From Taenia hydatigena (taxonomy: Eukaryota > Platyhelminthes > Cestoda > Cyclophyllidea > Taeniidae): a stretch of 64,000 bases of DNA. The notes beneath the pieces are model-generated. The model made no database searches and had not been told where the DNA came from. It saw only the letters and a list, made by a program, of their open reading frames with translations. Every line of letters starts with the position of its first letter. The stretch's first letter is position 1. The stretch spans positions 1-64,000 of the forward strand of contig JADWOT020001282.1 of the NCBI GenBank assembly GCA_036345935.2. Reading direction: 5' to 3'. This document shows, one piece after another, positions 40,498 through 52,587 of this stretch. The position numbers and the translations under genes were made by a program.

Positions 40498-41093
40498 TTA
40501 ATAGAGGCTGTAAAACATCAATGCCACGAGCGCTAGCACGAAGCAAGCTATAGAGACAAAGGCCAATAGGAAATCGAACAATGGTAGTCCTTCAAGAACG
40601 GCCGGTCTAATAGTACAGAAATTCGGAACAAGCTTTGCTTTAAAGGCTTGCATTTCTCCAAGCATGTTTATTGACTGAACTGTCAAAAAATGTTGGGAAA
40701 GTCAACAAAAGGAATAAAACAAATAATTTAATCACGAATCCAAATTATGATAAGCCGTTCTAATGGAAATCCTCTTGCACAGATTCCTCGACTTTTGATA
40801 AGCCATAACAGCACCATGGTCATTTCGGCTGCGTTCATCTCCAGGCCTGGTCCTAATTTCATTCGCACGTTTTTGGTGTTACTTAAGCCGCCAACCCCTT
40901 AAAGTGTTGACTAAAAGCTCACCAACCCCACATGCACTTCGTCGCTCCCCACTAAATGCTCAACACAGGAATCTCGCAAAAATTTATTTCACCTTATTGG
41001 CTCTGCTAATCATAGTCTGCATCTGCCATCTAAAAATATAAGTTAACACAAAAATAAGGATACCTATAAACGTATCAGCAGTGTAAGCCATAG
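40498..41093 (-). CDS. Last two exons of a putative membrane protein
   Basis: Exon 41093-40993 follows the acceptor tttccttgcag and encodes AYTADTFIGILIFVLTYIF, a membrane segment, then RWQMQTMISRANK, ending at AAG|GTGAAA in phase 0. Exon 40674-40498 follows a T-rich acceptor (ttttttgacagttcag). It continues SINMLGEMQAFKAK, LVPNFCTIRPAVLEG, then a second hydrophobic run (FDFLLAFVSIACFVLALVAL) and stops at TAA after FYSLY. The intron is 318 bp and phase is kept. The two predicted membrane segments are about 40 residues apart with a cysteine between them. I recognise no family. Further - strand exon candidates at 44.1-44.9 kb may belong to the same gene, but they were not connected. Confidence 0.4.
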
Positions 41094-42619
41094 CTGCAAG
41101 GAAAGGCACATTGCATGGCCGTTTTCTGAGATGTATCTATGCAAAACGAATTTATACGGCAGAAAACATTGAGCGCTGTTTTTGGAAAGAATAACGACAA
41201 CGTTCTGTTAACTAGGCACACTAATTTTGCCTTTGCGTATCTTGACTCTAGTGACTAGTATGCTTCTTTTTTTAGAAAAATCCAACTTGATTGAGCTTGT
41301 CAAGCAATGAAGCATCAGCGTTACACCTTAGTTTTAATAATACGTCTTGGATAAAGTTGTCCATATACTTACAAATACAGCCCGTACAGCTGCATTCCGC
41401 AAAATATCGGTATGGATACGTTCAAATCACATCAGGCATTGCCGCCGAAGCGATTAGCACCATAGAACTTACAACTCCTACCAAAGTCCCTGCTAAGCAG
41501 ATCAGCATTACTTAATATAACTTACTAATATAATCCTAAGCTGTGCAAATGAATAATTTGCTAACTGATGCAATGCAATATGATGGGAAATGAGCTGCTT
41601 GTACAAAATCACACAAATGAGTAAAAAAGGGTGAATGAATAAAGAAGACAATAGAAAAAAGCGAAAGTAGATAAGTAAAGCTAAGTAAAGTTGACCAGCG
41701 ATTTCGAGCTTTCCCACACCTTCATCAGCGTATCACAACCACGTTGGTAGAACAATGCAGTCAGTAGTACCTCTGCAATAGTTTTGGCTCATCTATGACC
41801 TTCCTCATTTGGTCTCTCCTCTCATTATGCCCCCGAAAATGAATGTGTGCACGCTGGCGATTCGAATTGCAGACGGCTACCCAATTACCTCATTGCCTAC
41901 GTTTATTCTCTGTCATTTCATTTGTCTGCATACTTAGATCGTCACGAAAATTGATAGGAATGCGCATCTGCTATTCGAAAGTCGGCCTGTCTAATTATCC
42001 AGGCTCATATTTTGCTATTCTAAGAGTCAGATTAAGTAGCATAGCACAGAAATGGTGACGAAAAACATGCACTTTTCACCGTCAAAGTGTACCGTGTGTG
42101 TTTGTGTTTGTATAAATGCTATCTTACTCTCAAATTTTTTAAGCAACTTGATATCCAGCCGCATCATAAATCGGGTTAGAACTTGTTGTTTGGCAAATCG
42201 GTTTATTGGTTGACACTCTCACTTAATGTTTTAATTCTGATTGATTTAGTATCATCCATTTTACATCACGTTTAAGGTCCCATCTCTCCGAAATCACTCC
42301 TTCCTAGAGCCGCCTTCAATCTGAAAAAAATGAAAAGAAAACGATTCAAATTCGTCGGGAAGAGAAGTACAAAATGCGCAGAGTATCACCCAGAGAGGAA
42401 GGTTAAGAAGGACTAGAAAGGGAAGTGATGCGAATAAAAGCATTAAAAGAAATAAACCGCTATTGTTATCGAATCAATTTCTTTGTTAGCTGAATTTCAA
42501 CTAGAATTTTGAAGCAATCCTGATGGCTAGTATATCAACAGGCAAAAGAGTGATACCTAAACAGTTTAGACATTTAATATTTTCTGGCCATGCAAATGAG
42601 CAGGAGGGCAATCAACCGA

Positions 42620-42730
42620 TCAACGTTAGATCCAGTCAGTTAGGCATTTAGCTGACCGATTAGTCTGTGTAGCAGGCAGATAACTGGGCATCCATGAAGC
42701 CAGGTAGCCGGGAAGCCTACCAGCCAGACA
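42620..42730. repeat. Degenerate AGTC/AGCC tetranucleotide-derived tract
   Basis: Short blocks such as CAGTCAGTTAGG, GCAGGCAG, AGCCAGGTAGCCGG and CAGCCAGACAG recur with 4-base spacing. This looks like an old, mutated version of the clean AGCC/AGCG microsatellite at 62.34 kb. The 87-codon - strand frame across it is probably a by-product. Confidence 0.45.
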
Positions 42731-44064
42731 GAAGATTGTGCGAGAAAGGCGATATCTAAAAAGTCAAGTAATTGGGCAGACTGTATGAGTGGACATAGCA
42801 GAGTGGGCGTTGAGAGTAACAGCGGCAGAAGGGGTAGGAGCTGGATAAGAATGATGTACCACTTTTGATTGCCCTCAATGTGAATGGTGTCTTGAAGCAC
42901 CAAAGTGACATATTTGCGGATAGCACACGAGCAGTTCCCTTACATCATATCCATTGCCTAGTTGCATGAGGCTTTTGCGACAAGGACGCGTCAGCTTATT
43001 CCTTTTATGGCTCTTACGCTCTCCTTCTGAATCGAAGTTTTGCGATCGGTTAACTGTGACGGGAATGCCATGCCATTTGGATAACAGAGAAAATGGACAT
43101 AGCTTAGCAAAATTTCACTTCGGCATTGATTGAGGATAGATTATAAATTGTAATTACAAAAAGAAAATAAATCAAAGCACTCGCCTCAATATCATAAGCA
43201 TTTCTTTCCTTATCTTAATAAGCGTAATTAAAGCTTGTTCGAATTTAAGGACAACGAGCAGCATATCGAAATGCTAAGGACGATACACTTGGAACGTCTA
43301 GCTTTTATGGCTGAGAAAAGGGTGATAGCAATTATTTGACTAATCAGTGACATCATCCTGAGGAGAGCTGTTACTCATCTCCTTCTTGTCCATGGAATTA
43401 TGCGGCGAACTAACACTTTCACCAAATGCCGAAAGGAATCACACAAAAATATAAAGTGTCTGGTGTGCATGAGGTTTTTTCGAATCTAACTGACCTAAAA
43501 TTAGCCTTGTAGCAATAGAGCTTTAAGTTTGTGAACGGATTGCTTCAGATGGCTGAGCAGAATCTTAGATGAACCAAAATTCTTGTCAACAACACAAGAA
43601 TGTACATCTGCATCTATGTTAGTGATTCCAGCGCGTAACTTAAGAAGTAAAAAAATTGAAGCCTAATCTGCCTAGCTAGCCCTTAATTCATGCAAGAAAA
43701 CGCAGTAGACGATTGTTTGAAAGGGCCCTAAACTGTCACGAACCCAATCAAATTCATCTGGTCGGCTTTGGAGCAACGGTATAATTGCCATACCATTGCG
43801 TTCATATCGACAAAAGAACCAGCGAAGGCTTGCGAGTGCTATAGGGCACGATTGCTTTAATAAACTACTCGTGGTTGCTGGACAGCAACCGCGCAAATAT
43901 CAACCTAACGGCAAGGTCATAAAAGTTTAATTGATCAAAATTCGTTAACTAAGAGAAAAACATACATTCCGGAGGTAGGTGCTCAAATGGCCCTGTGCAA
44001 CTAGGTTTTTATATTTTTCCGTTAAGTATTCTTGATCGAAACCCATGGACTACTTACAGCTTAC

Positions 44065-44910
44065 CTTAGTGTTGGTAGAGAATGATGAGAATTCACCAGG
44101 TGCATTGACCACCCAATAGGGTAGCACCCGGAGCGTCTGCTTGAACGTTCTTCATGGACAGGAAGCGACCAGTGAGTACAAATCGTTTGGCGGAACAGTT
44201 TTCATCGATTTTTGATGTAAGGAACAAACACTGCTTCTCTCTCCAAGCCGGATAAGTCGCCAAATAGTTATGGTTCCAATTAGTTATTTTACTAGTTAAA
44301 TTGGCATGATAGCCAATGATGAGGATGCTAATCTCGTGCCCATTGCACTGCGGTCGGCCTCATTTATGACGAGCACAACCACTGAAATAGGGCTATCTCA
44401 CCCATCGATACCATCAAATTATTTTCTCAGCATCAAGGGGCCCTTTTGATAAAGGCTAGTCAACTGCATACACTCGTGCTAGACTTGATAAAGTGGATAA
44501 AAATACTCACCTCCTCCCCTAAATAGTGTGGTAACGTTTACTATCCTATTGACATCACTAGCGTATCTGTGCTTCCACAACAGTCTCTTTTGCGTAAATG
44601 CTTTAAGATGGGCAGAAATGGTTTGTCCCAGAATCAAATCTTCGAAGACGTGGGTTGACAGTGTAGCCAAGAATATGGCTGTAGAGCTCAGGAGGTGGAG
44701 CCCGCTTCAGCTGCACCGGGGTGGAGGTGATTACCCTTAGCTTTATCTTCCGCGGAACACTAGGATCTATGCAAAGGAGAACGTTGATTTGTCACTATTG
44801 TTAGGAGGATGATGAAATTTTATTTGTTTCAGTGTGCTCTTACCTGTCTGTAACCAAGTGCGGGTGAATGTCAAGCGGTCAAGGGCCAAGTTGATTAGCA
44901 AATAGCTGGG
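44065..44910 (-). CDS. Candidate internal exons of an unrecognised - strand gene
   Basis: Exon 44910-44844 (acceptor ctagtattag, donor ACAG|GTAAGA) encodes PSYLLINLALDRLTFTRTWL then QT plus one base. Exon 44639-44511 (acceptor cgtcttcgaag, donor GAG|GTGAGT) completes that codon and reads LILGQTISAHLKAFTQKRLL, WKHRYASDVNRIVNVTTLF and RGG, ending in phase 1. The phases agree. A third exon, 44149-44065, reads TFKQTLRVLPYWVVNAPGEF then SSFSTNTK with donor AAG|GTAAGC. It needs phase 2, so another exon must lie between. I cannot assign a family. Lying on the same strand as the membrane exons at 40.5-41.1 kb makes one gene possible. Confidence 0.38.
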
Positions 44911-47900
44911 CTAATACTAGAATGCTTGGCCCGAACGTTTTGTCTTAAGTGCTGATGTGTCAGGCAGCATGCTTAAAGTATCAGGTAGTATGACTTGGCG
45001 CAAGTAAGCGACGTCAAAATATCTCCATGATCTTTTGCACTCTAAAGTTCTCGAAATTAAGGAGCGTCATATTTTATTAAGACCTCAAATTTATTAAAAA
45101 GACATCCAATAACTCGGGATTGTGCAGCATACTAGGCGAGCCACGAGAACAGGAGTAAATTGCACTTTGTGCCTGTTTTGCACACCTGTTGTAAAAAATG
45201 AGGCAGTTTGCAGAGAAAATTATTATAAAATTGGGCATTTCGCCATAAATGTTCCCATTTTAGCATCGATTCACGCCTGATGCGAGAAAAAAAGCATCTG
45301 TGTCTGTGGTTTGGTAGCCATTAAAATAATTATTATTACTTTTGATGAAAACTTCCAGTATATTCAATCAGCTAGGTTTGTGATATTTTCACAATACAGC
45401 CCAATTACGGATTGCAATGCATGCCTTCGTGTTGACGTTACTCAAGACATTAATAATGACTTAATGTCGCAGTAGGTTAAACTTTAATAATAATGCTCAC
45501 GAATTACTTTGACCAAACTTATTTTTAACACAAGTTCCATACTCCTTGATACGCCTAAAGGCAAACGAAACTAGGCAGAACCCTGCTTACCAAAACCAAA
45601 TGTTGATTTGAAGGCATCTTGACGATAAACTGAAAATGCCAGATGAGAGGTGAAAAGCAGTTAGAGCATCAGGGGAAAGAATGAGCCTACTTAGCCACGC
45701 CAAAATAAGATCACTGTGATATGACATGAAACGATGATGTTTAACACCGTGCTGCAATTTGATGCGGTGCAAAATCGCAAAAGTAGCTGTGATCTTTCTA
45801 GTCTTAATTAGGTATTTTCACATTGACCGATTCTCGTTAACTTTGTCGAGCCTGCTAATTTATCAAATATAATAAGTTGTCTAATGCATTGTAGATAAGG
45901 TCCGTATCAGGACAAAGAAATAGCATGCAAGATAATAACTGCCAACAACATGGAACCGATTTGAAGCGGCATCTCGCCCAGTAATTGCTTGTACTCACAG
46001 TCTACAGGTGTACTTATATTTATGTTACGGATTTATGGGATGATCTACACTTGACCTACGAAGTATCTTGTGTTTTAACTTGTCCGTTGTGAAAACATGG
46101 GTTAATAGGTCATTTGACCGATTATGCTGTGGAATTTAGTAAGGATACGTGCTCTAACAACATGGTGTTTAGCTTCACATATGTAATGAGCTGTGGTGCT
46201 AAGTGATTTGCAGAGATTTAAGACCAAGTTAATGCAAGCGTCAGGACCGTGGAATTAGGTGGAGTCGTGGTGGTTCAACCAGTGGATGTAGGTCTGCCGG
46301 TCGCGGTCGCTATAGGCTTCGAAGCAGAAAATTTGATGCAATCATTGCATAAATGGCAGCACATCCTCTTTTAGCTGATGCAGGACTTGTCTCTCATTGG
46401 TTAAAGTAATAGCAAAACTTTGGTTTCGAATTGCACAGCCGCACCCGATGTGGGTGTGGTGCCAAATAAAATCGCTTGTGTTGTTTCAAAATATTCCAGC
46501 GTGAAAATGCAAGTTCTTTGGAAGAGCAAAGGGATCATAAACACACAACTAGATAATAGAGCACAGTAATGACAACTCGTTTCGTTGCTACCATAACCAC
46601 CGCACTAGTTTGTAAATGTCAAACAGTAAGCCTTTTGATTCCTATTTTTTGTCTCCAACATTACACTGTTCAGAATTATCTTTACCGCCACATTTCATTT
46701 GCTGTTGCGGCATGACCGGCGATTAGGACCAATGATCCCATCCTCCACCGATACTCTGATGCAATTTGTGTAATGCGCGATTTTACAAGCCAGTATTAAA
46801 TATTTATTGCTGATTGAAGGCCAATTTGATGTGCTTAATTACACCATCTGAGTAGATGCGATCCTGTGCTGTCCGATTGACTGCTATTCGTTACTCTCCA
46901 GCAGGGCTGTTCTTGAAGGCAAGGTCAATTTCTGAAGGGGAAGTATTTGCGCCCCTCCTAGTTGAACCTTGACGTGTATTTAATTTTAAAGCAGTTTTCT
47001 TTTCGCACCTCCTTATGTCGCATAAAACCTATTCTCACCAAGATTCACAGTAATTTATTCGACAATATTCCGACTTTGGAGTTTACCTGGTCCTTTTGGG
47101 TCGGGCTATAAAGTCGTAACAAGCAATGTCTCCCCCACTGCCATCGCTCGGTGAGAGCAAAGTTGCGGGTCGAGTTGTAAGAAATTTAGAGAATCACCTT
47201 TAAATCTACTACATAATGTGTATACATGCATATATACCAAAAGGAGCAAAACATGGAATCCACTATGAGCGTAGTGTCGAAAATCGTGTCAACCAAATCG
47301 GGAATAAACGCATTTTTGGTCAACAGTCGAGTTATCGTACTTTATACCAGGAACCCAGTTGCGAAATCTACCCAGTGAGTTTGATTTTAGAAAGTCGCTT
47401 AGTTTTATGCGCATTTATGCAATCATACTTTACTGCTTGTTTCGTGGAGTAGTGATAAATGAGTATGTTTCCATTGCTGAAGCCACCATAGCGTTTTGGT
47501 TTGGTAGGCAAAAGTTTTTTGTCTTTTAGCGTAGTACTGGCATAATGTTTGGCCTTTGCCGAAGCGGCCATATTAAGTAAATAACAAATGCCTGATGAGT
47601 TAAACGTCAAAACCTCTGAAGACCAGCTTTTGCGATGTCCTCCTAATATGATCAATATGATTAAGCATGACTTTGCCTCTGATCGGATGACGAGCTCGTG
47701 CAGCAATAAATATGATTAAACCATCTTAGTGTAAATAAGAAAAAGATGAGAGTTGAGCGTCAAAATTCTAAAAATGGCCAGAGTTATAACAATAAAGCTG
47801 GTATTGCCTACATTCTGGACACAACTATGGCTCTGTGAGCGGGATTTAGAAGCAGGTCGGGTATTTTAGAGCTATAAATTGAGTAACGCCACAGCACCAC

Positions 47901-49028
47901 TCTTTTCATAGGTCAATTTTGCATGTCTAAGTAGAAAGACGAAGCATTTTCCTTACTCTCTACTTTTACTTTGTAAGACTAAGTCAAAGGTTGTCGTCGG
48001 GAGCAACTTCACCATTGTAAAGAAGTAAATAAACAAACGGCTCAAGAGTTCCATTGTTAACAAGTGTTTATGGGTGTAAGAGTAGAAGTAAAAAACATAA
48101 GATCGATTTGATTACAGTTAACTTAGTGATTTTCTCGTTAATGCTTCTCTACGGTTATTTGAAGTAAGATAGGACATTAAAATCTTATTCCTTTATAATA
48201 TCGTCAACCAAGTGGTTAGGTTGGTCACTTATGGTGCCGTAAGAATTAGGCCTCACCCTTGTGGTATCAAGTCTTAGCTATTATAATAACAAAAAGCGTC
48301 CCGAGCAGTAAGGGATGGTATCCACTTCCATGAATCAATAGCCATTCTTCACTGCGGTAGATGACCTTTTAGAACAGGATTCTGGCTACTAGGAGGCAAG
48401 ACTTATCGAGCGAGTCTCATCTTCTTAAAAATTACAATGTAGAAGCATAAATTCAGAACAGCGGTGCTTCTCTGAGCCAGTGAATTCGTCGCCATAGCAT
48501 CGCAGCATACCTGTCAATTGATGCATGAGATGGGTGTTCACATATAGGTAAGCATTCAAAACCTCCACGCAACATATTGCGTCCATTCAGGTAAAGCTTT
48601 GGGTAAGGTAGAGCTGCTAAGTTCAGGGAGGACCAAAATCCTTTAATAAGTACAAATTTTAGGTGACTTGATATCACAAATTAAAGACCCCTGCCTAATT
48701 TCCAAAACTTATGGATTTGTAAAACAGTTTTCTTTTTGCTGGCAAGAATGTGATAGGGCATTGTTTCAAGTACGCTAGAAAACGTCTTTTAGATGATCAT
48801 CACACCAGAATTCCTCCATGGGCAAGTAAATTCTTGTCAATCACAAGAAAACCCAACTCTATAGAATAGTTCACTGCCTTCAGAACCAGGAAGGAGAAGC
48901 TATTTAAAACGCAAAACTTTAGCCAAACATGCGACCACTGCTCCTCTGCATTTTAATCGTGCACAAGGTTGAGGACAAATCCCGGAAGTCGCCTTTCGTT
49001 CTCACTGAATCCACCATAATCTCACTAG
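44911..49028. other. No gene supported; may contain 5' parts of the zinc-finger gene
   Basis: Around 46,240-46,330 both strands stay open in a GC-richer patch, but no exon edges are convincing. Around 48,929 the + strand resembles the 12.5 kb copy (TCDHCSS) but runs into a stop, so it is probably intron or a dead finger upstream of the acceptor at 49028. Confidence 0.35.
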
Positions 49029-49972
49029 CGGAATTCGGCGCAACTCGCCATAATCTCTACCAAAATAAATGTACACGCTTGCAACTTGTGCACGAATTCA
49101 TTCAGGGGCCTCATCTTATACCTTGCACACTTGGAACTCACACATCGCGGTAAGCGGTTTTCAATTTTAAGATGCACTTCTTTGTACGCATGCACAACCG
49201 CAAATATAGATCCATGTATGCATATGAGTACCTCCGTGTATGGATGTGTTTTATGCGTAATACAATGCAATGTATCATGATTTGATAAAATATCACTAGG
49301 TTTAGGGCAAACAATGAAGACTTCGACAGCAAGCAATCAATTTACTCAAGTCAAGGCTCTGCTTGAGCAGCTCACTTCACTTATGTACGATGTGTTTCAG
49401 AACATGCGAATCTGTATTGCCCAGTATGCCAAATGCATCATCAAACTCTCCAGATGCTTTTACAACATCAAATAGGTGAGAGAAGTTGTAAAATTCTCCA
49501 TTATTCTTCTCTTGTACCGTCATATATCAGATGCGATACGGACACTTTCAAACATTAAAACTAGAAATGAATCACAATGTGTGCGGTCTATGTTTCGTTC
49601 CGTTCACCGACTTCTGTTCGCTATTCCATCATCACATTGGATTACATATGCGTGAGTTTGCGTTTGCTTTTCTCCAACCTACTCGAGCATGTGCTCTGCT
49701 CTTTGTCCACAGCTTTAGCACCTCATAAAACCTGTCATTACTTTGATGCTTTAGTGGACCCCACTGTAGTAGCTAGAATGGAGAATTTAGGCCTGTATCT
49801 CTACTGTCCGGCATGCCACGCAGCATGTGCGACCGTGAACGCGTTGAAGGAACACATGGATTCGCACAGTTTTGGTTGTTATTTCTTCATTTATCCGCTG
49901 CATTCTACAATGGTAGTTTATTTCAAAGCCTTAATCTCTTCTACCTTGCAGGCATTTGGCATGAATTGCTAA
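49029..49972 (+). CDS. C2H2 zinc-finger protein, four exons (3' part)
   Basis: This is probably a nuclear DNA- or RNA-binding protein. Exons are 49029-49149, 49401-49475, 49565-49651 and 49713-49972 (ends TAA). Introns are 251, 89 and 61 bp, and all three interrupt the codon after its first base. Four fingers are read: CNLCTNSF with H-x4-H in exon 1; YCPVCQMHHQTLQMLLQHQ, whose last histidine lies across the second intron (H-x5-H); CGLCFVPFTDFCSLF with H-x4-H in exon 3; and YCPACHAACATVNALKEHMD with H-x3-H in exon 4. Donors are GCG|GTAAGC, TAG|GTGAGA and TGC|GTGAGT. The splice that restores the second finger and matches phase is strong support. Upstream exons are missing. The end is uncertain: exon 4 may splice on at TTTTG|GTTGTT instead of reading through to TAA. 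I do not recognise the subfamily. Confidence 0.82.
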
Positions 49973-50500
49973 GGTGAACGCGATCATACTTCATTACGTC
50001 AGCAAAGTTGGTGAGTTTTCATCAAGAGCCATGTTAATTAATTTTTTTTTCAATTGATACTGATGGCCCAATAATCAAGAGTGAGGCTGAACGAAATGCT
50101 TTCATCTGATAGCTTTATGGGAATGCAAGTGTTCCGTTCGGCTGAAGCACAAGTCCCATGATGAATAACGAATGTAGGGGACCGGAGGGAATTGTGAATG
50201 CAAACTAACAAAGTTGGGTGATCAGTGAATACACGAAATGTAAGGCAAGCATTAGACTGAAATAGAATGCTGCGCATGGGGGACTCTGGGCTCTGTCATC
50301 GACACCCATCGGATGACGGACCAAAAGTAAGCGAAATCTGAACCATTTAAATGCATCATAAATGGTGCAGCTTGGTATTATAAAGGCTAGCATCGCTAAA
50401 ATTATACGTATACAGATGGATACGAGTAGGTTTTAAAAGGCGTCGAAGTTTCCTGTGTGTTCTTTGGAGAAGCCTAACGACTCACCATCAAAGGTAATGA

Positions 50501-50501
50501 N
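50501..50501. other. Ambiguous base (N) in the assembly
   Basis: This single N is the only ambiguity in the window. It lies between the zinc-finger gene and the candidate exon at 50856 and disrupts no called feature. Confidence 0.95.
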
Positions 50502-50855
50502 CACTTGCACAAAGCTCTCCCCGCGGCATAAAACTAATAATAAGACTACATTGCGTGCATAGCTATAGTGTTTTCTAATGGGGCAAATTCTTGTGTTTTC
50601 TGTTGCTATCTAGGAATTGAGACTTATATTTCTTAAAAGGCGCACATGTTTGCTTGAGGTTTACAAGGCGTTGACAAAAGTTGATTAAGCTCCAGCTGAC
50701 TGTTTGCTTAAAGGTTTTCCTTTCAAATAACTGGCGGGATTATTACAATTGGATTGGCAGGCCGAATGCCCAGCGATTTATCTTTTCTTGCTGAACAGTA
50801 CTTACGGCATTTGTGGTGGACAAAAAGTCCATTCAATTAGATTCTGTTTCCTTAG

Positions 50856-50920
50856 CGTAATTGAGAATCCCAACCTACGTAATGGTGCGCACCGAATTTG
50901 TACATCCTCTCACCTAATGG
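50856..50920 (+). CDS. Isolated candidate exon
   Basis: A strong acceptor (ttctgtttccttag) and a strong donor (ATGG|GTAAGT) enclose 65 bases. Only one frame is open, reading VIENPNLRNGAHRICTSSHL then M, entering in phase 2 and leaving in phase 1. It lies downstream of the zinc-finger gene on the same strand and may be part of it if that gene does not stop at 49972. Just beyond, at 51130-51235, a frame reads GHKCEHRGG then LSIRRHLLVHTK. That resembles the end of a C2H2 finger whose second cysteine is missing. Confidence 0.35.
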
Positions 50921-51338
50921 GTAAGTGAGGAATAAAGTTGGATGAGCCAGATTTTTTAAAGCAGCCTCATGAAACCTGACCACAGCATTGTATGTCAAAA
51001 TAGGCAAACTGGACTGCGATCGGGCGTTAGTCTAGGGACTGCAACGAATGTGCTGAGCCATTCCTTTTAACGTTTTTATATCATCGGCAAATGATTAGAC
51101 TACTCGCCTCATTAACTACACAAGGTTTAGTAAAACTGGTCCAATATTCTGGAGGTGGGCATAAGTGCGAACATCGAGGAGGTAATACCGAGGTAATACG
51201 CATAAGTCATCTTTCAATAAGGCGCCATCTTCTCGTGCATACGAAATGCCTAATTAGACTTGGCTGCTTTGCTGGAGTACCTGGCTGTCGAGGTGGTGAG
51301 GATACCAGGTAATGCGGCGTGAGGCAACAAGATGTGCG

Positions 51339-51866
51339 TCATATTTCGTCACCTGTAGTTGGCCGTTCGTAACGGTGAGTTGTTGAACAAGTTGTCGGGT
51401 GGTGTGACAATCGTGCAGGATGGTGTGCTGCCCAAAATTTAGACGGTACTTCTGTCGAAGAAGACGGAGAAGCTGGTGGGCAGTGAAGAGTAGGCCGACC
51501 AAGTGCCTCCAACAGGCAGACTAACTGGCCAGGTTTGCGACTACGAGTGTAGTAATGGCCCTCTTGAGCGTCACCACAAGGTGGATAGTTGACTACTAAA
51601 CGTATCGGTCGATTGGCTGACATTTGGGTGTTGGTCTGTTTTACTGTCTTAGATGTAGAAGCTGCAGTGTTGAGCGGTGGTGCTACGACGCGCAGAATTA
51701 CCACGGGAATTTGGATGGAGTGCGGTGCATTTCTTTTCCTCTTACACGCACTTGTACGTCACATTGGTGGACTGGTGGTGGGATGGATTGCCATGGCGCA
51801 AGAGTTTGACGCGACAAGTTGGACAAATTGAGCACAACCGATAGCCATGTCGGTGGCGGCGGTTGT
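51339..51866 (-). pseudogene. GC-rich coding-like frame broken by one stop, function unknown
   Basis: One - strand frame stays open from 51866 down to a TGA at 51339 except for a single TGA at 51759-51761, about 175 codons in all. The second part reads QIPVVILRVVAPPL, RLVVNYPPCGDAQ, HYYTRSRKPGQLVCLLEALG and further Pro/Ser/Thr/His-rich sequence. A donor-like ACTACAG|GTGACG lies near the end. Composition is clearly richer in G and C than the flanks. Other frames are also open for part of it, so coding status is uncertain. It could be an old gene, or a real exon pair with the stop lying in an intron. The neighbouring H2B pseudogene lies on the same strand. Confidence 0.3.
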
Positions 51867-52326
51867 CTATGACGATGTGCGTCTACACAAGAGATGTGTA
51901 GATGTGTGCACAAGAGTGGGTGAGAGGTGGCGGCATGTGAATGAGACGCCCTTTTGTGAGAGCACTAAGAGTCACTCAATCCAGCATAAAGCCTACCCCT
52001 CTTCCCTCTTTCCCCTTCACTGTCGACCCAACCATTATATGCATCCTTACACGCCCCATTACTATATCCACTTCCTGTCATTGCTCTGCCCTGTCCTCAC
52101 CTACACCTAGACATAGGCACTGCCAGCACCAACAGTAGCAACCTGAGAGCATGGCGACGGTGGATAAGAGCCAGAAGTGGTAGTAGGAATGTATATTTCT
52201 GCCACACAATCAAGAATGAGGGTGGAGATTGCAGTGACTCTCAACAGGGCCGTGGGATGCATTCACTCGCTCACTCTGCACTTCACACCCATTCCATTCA
52301 CTTGGAGCTGGTGCACTTGCATCAGG

Positions 52327-52587
52327 CACAGCAGTCTGAACCGCTCTGCTCGTGAATGTCGACTTCTTCTTGCAATGTGCTAACCGGCTCGACTCGGTGG
52401 CAATACCTTCGAAGATGTCGATCACGACAGGCCCAATAACCTACAGCACCTTCGACGAGATATTCGTGTCCGGATGCACCTGGCGCAACAATATGTAGAT
52501 ATGGATGCCGTAGGTCCCCTTCCTCCTCTTCGCCTTGTCCACCTTCGGCACCTTCACCTTAGACGCCTCCTTTGTGGCTTTGCCTGA
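52327..52587 (-). pseudogene. Histone H2B pseudogene
   Basis: The - strand frame reads a Lys-rich tail (SGKATKEASKVKVPKV, KAKRRKGTYGIHIY), then the H2B histone fold: [49 protein letters not shown]. This is nearly collinear with histone H2B, whose product packages DNA in nucleosomes. The copy is dead. A stop (TAG at 52441-52443) interrupts it just after the SSK motif, and homology ends at QTAV, so the final helix and its LLLPGELAKHAV region are missing, replaced by unrelated sequence. The N-terminus has no ATG in frame close by. No intron is present, which is normal for H2B genes, so a retrocopy cannot be told from a relic gene. Confidence 0.87.

Noticed and set aside
48453..48677. - strand frame with ECLPICEHPSH just upstream of the zinc-finger gene
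   Set aside because: Wrong strand relative to the gene, C-x3-C spacing without proper downstream histidines, no splice support.
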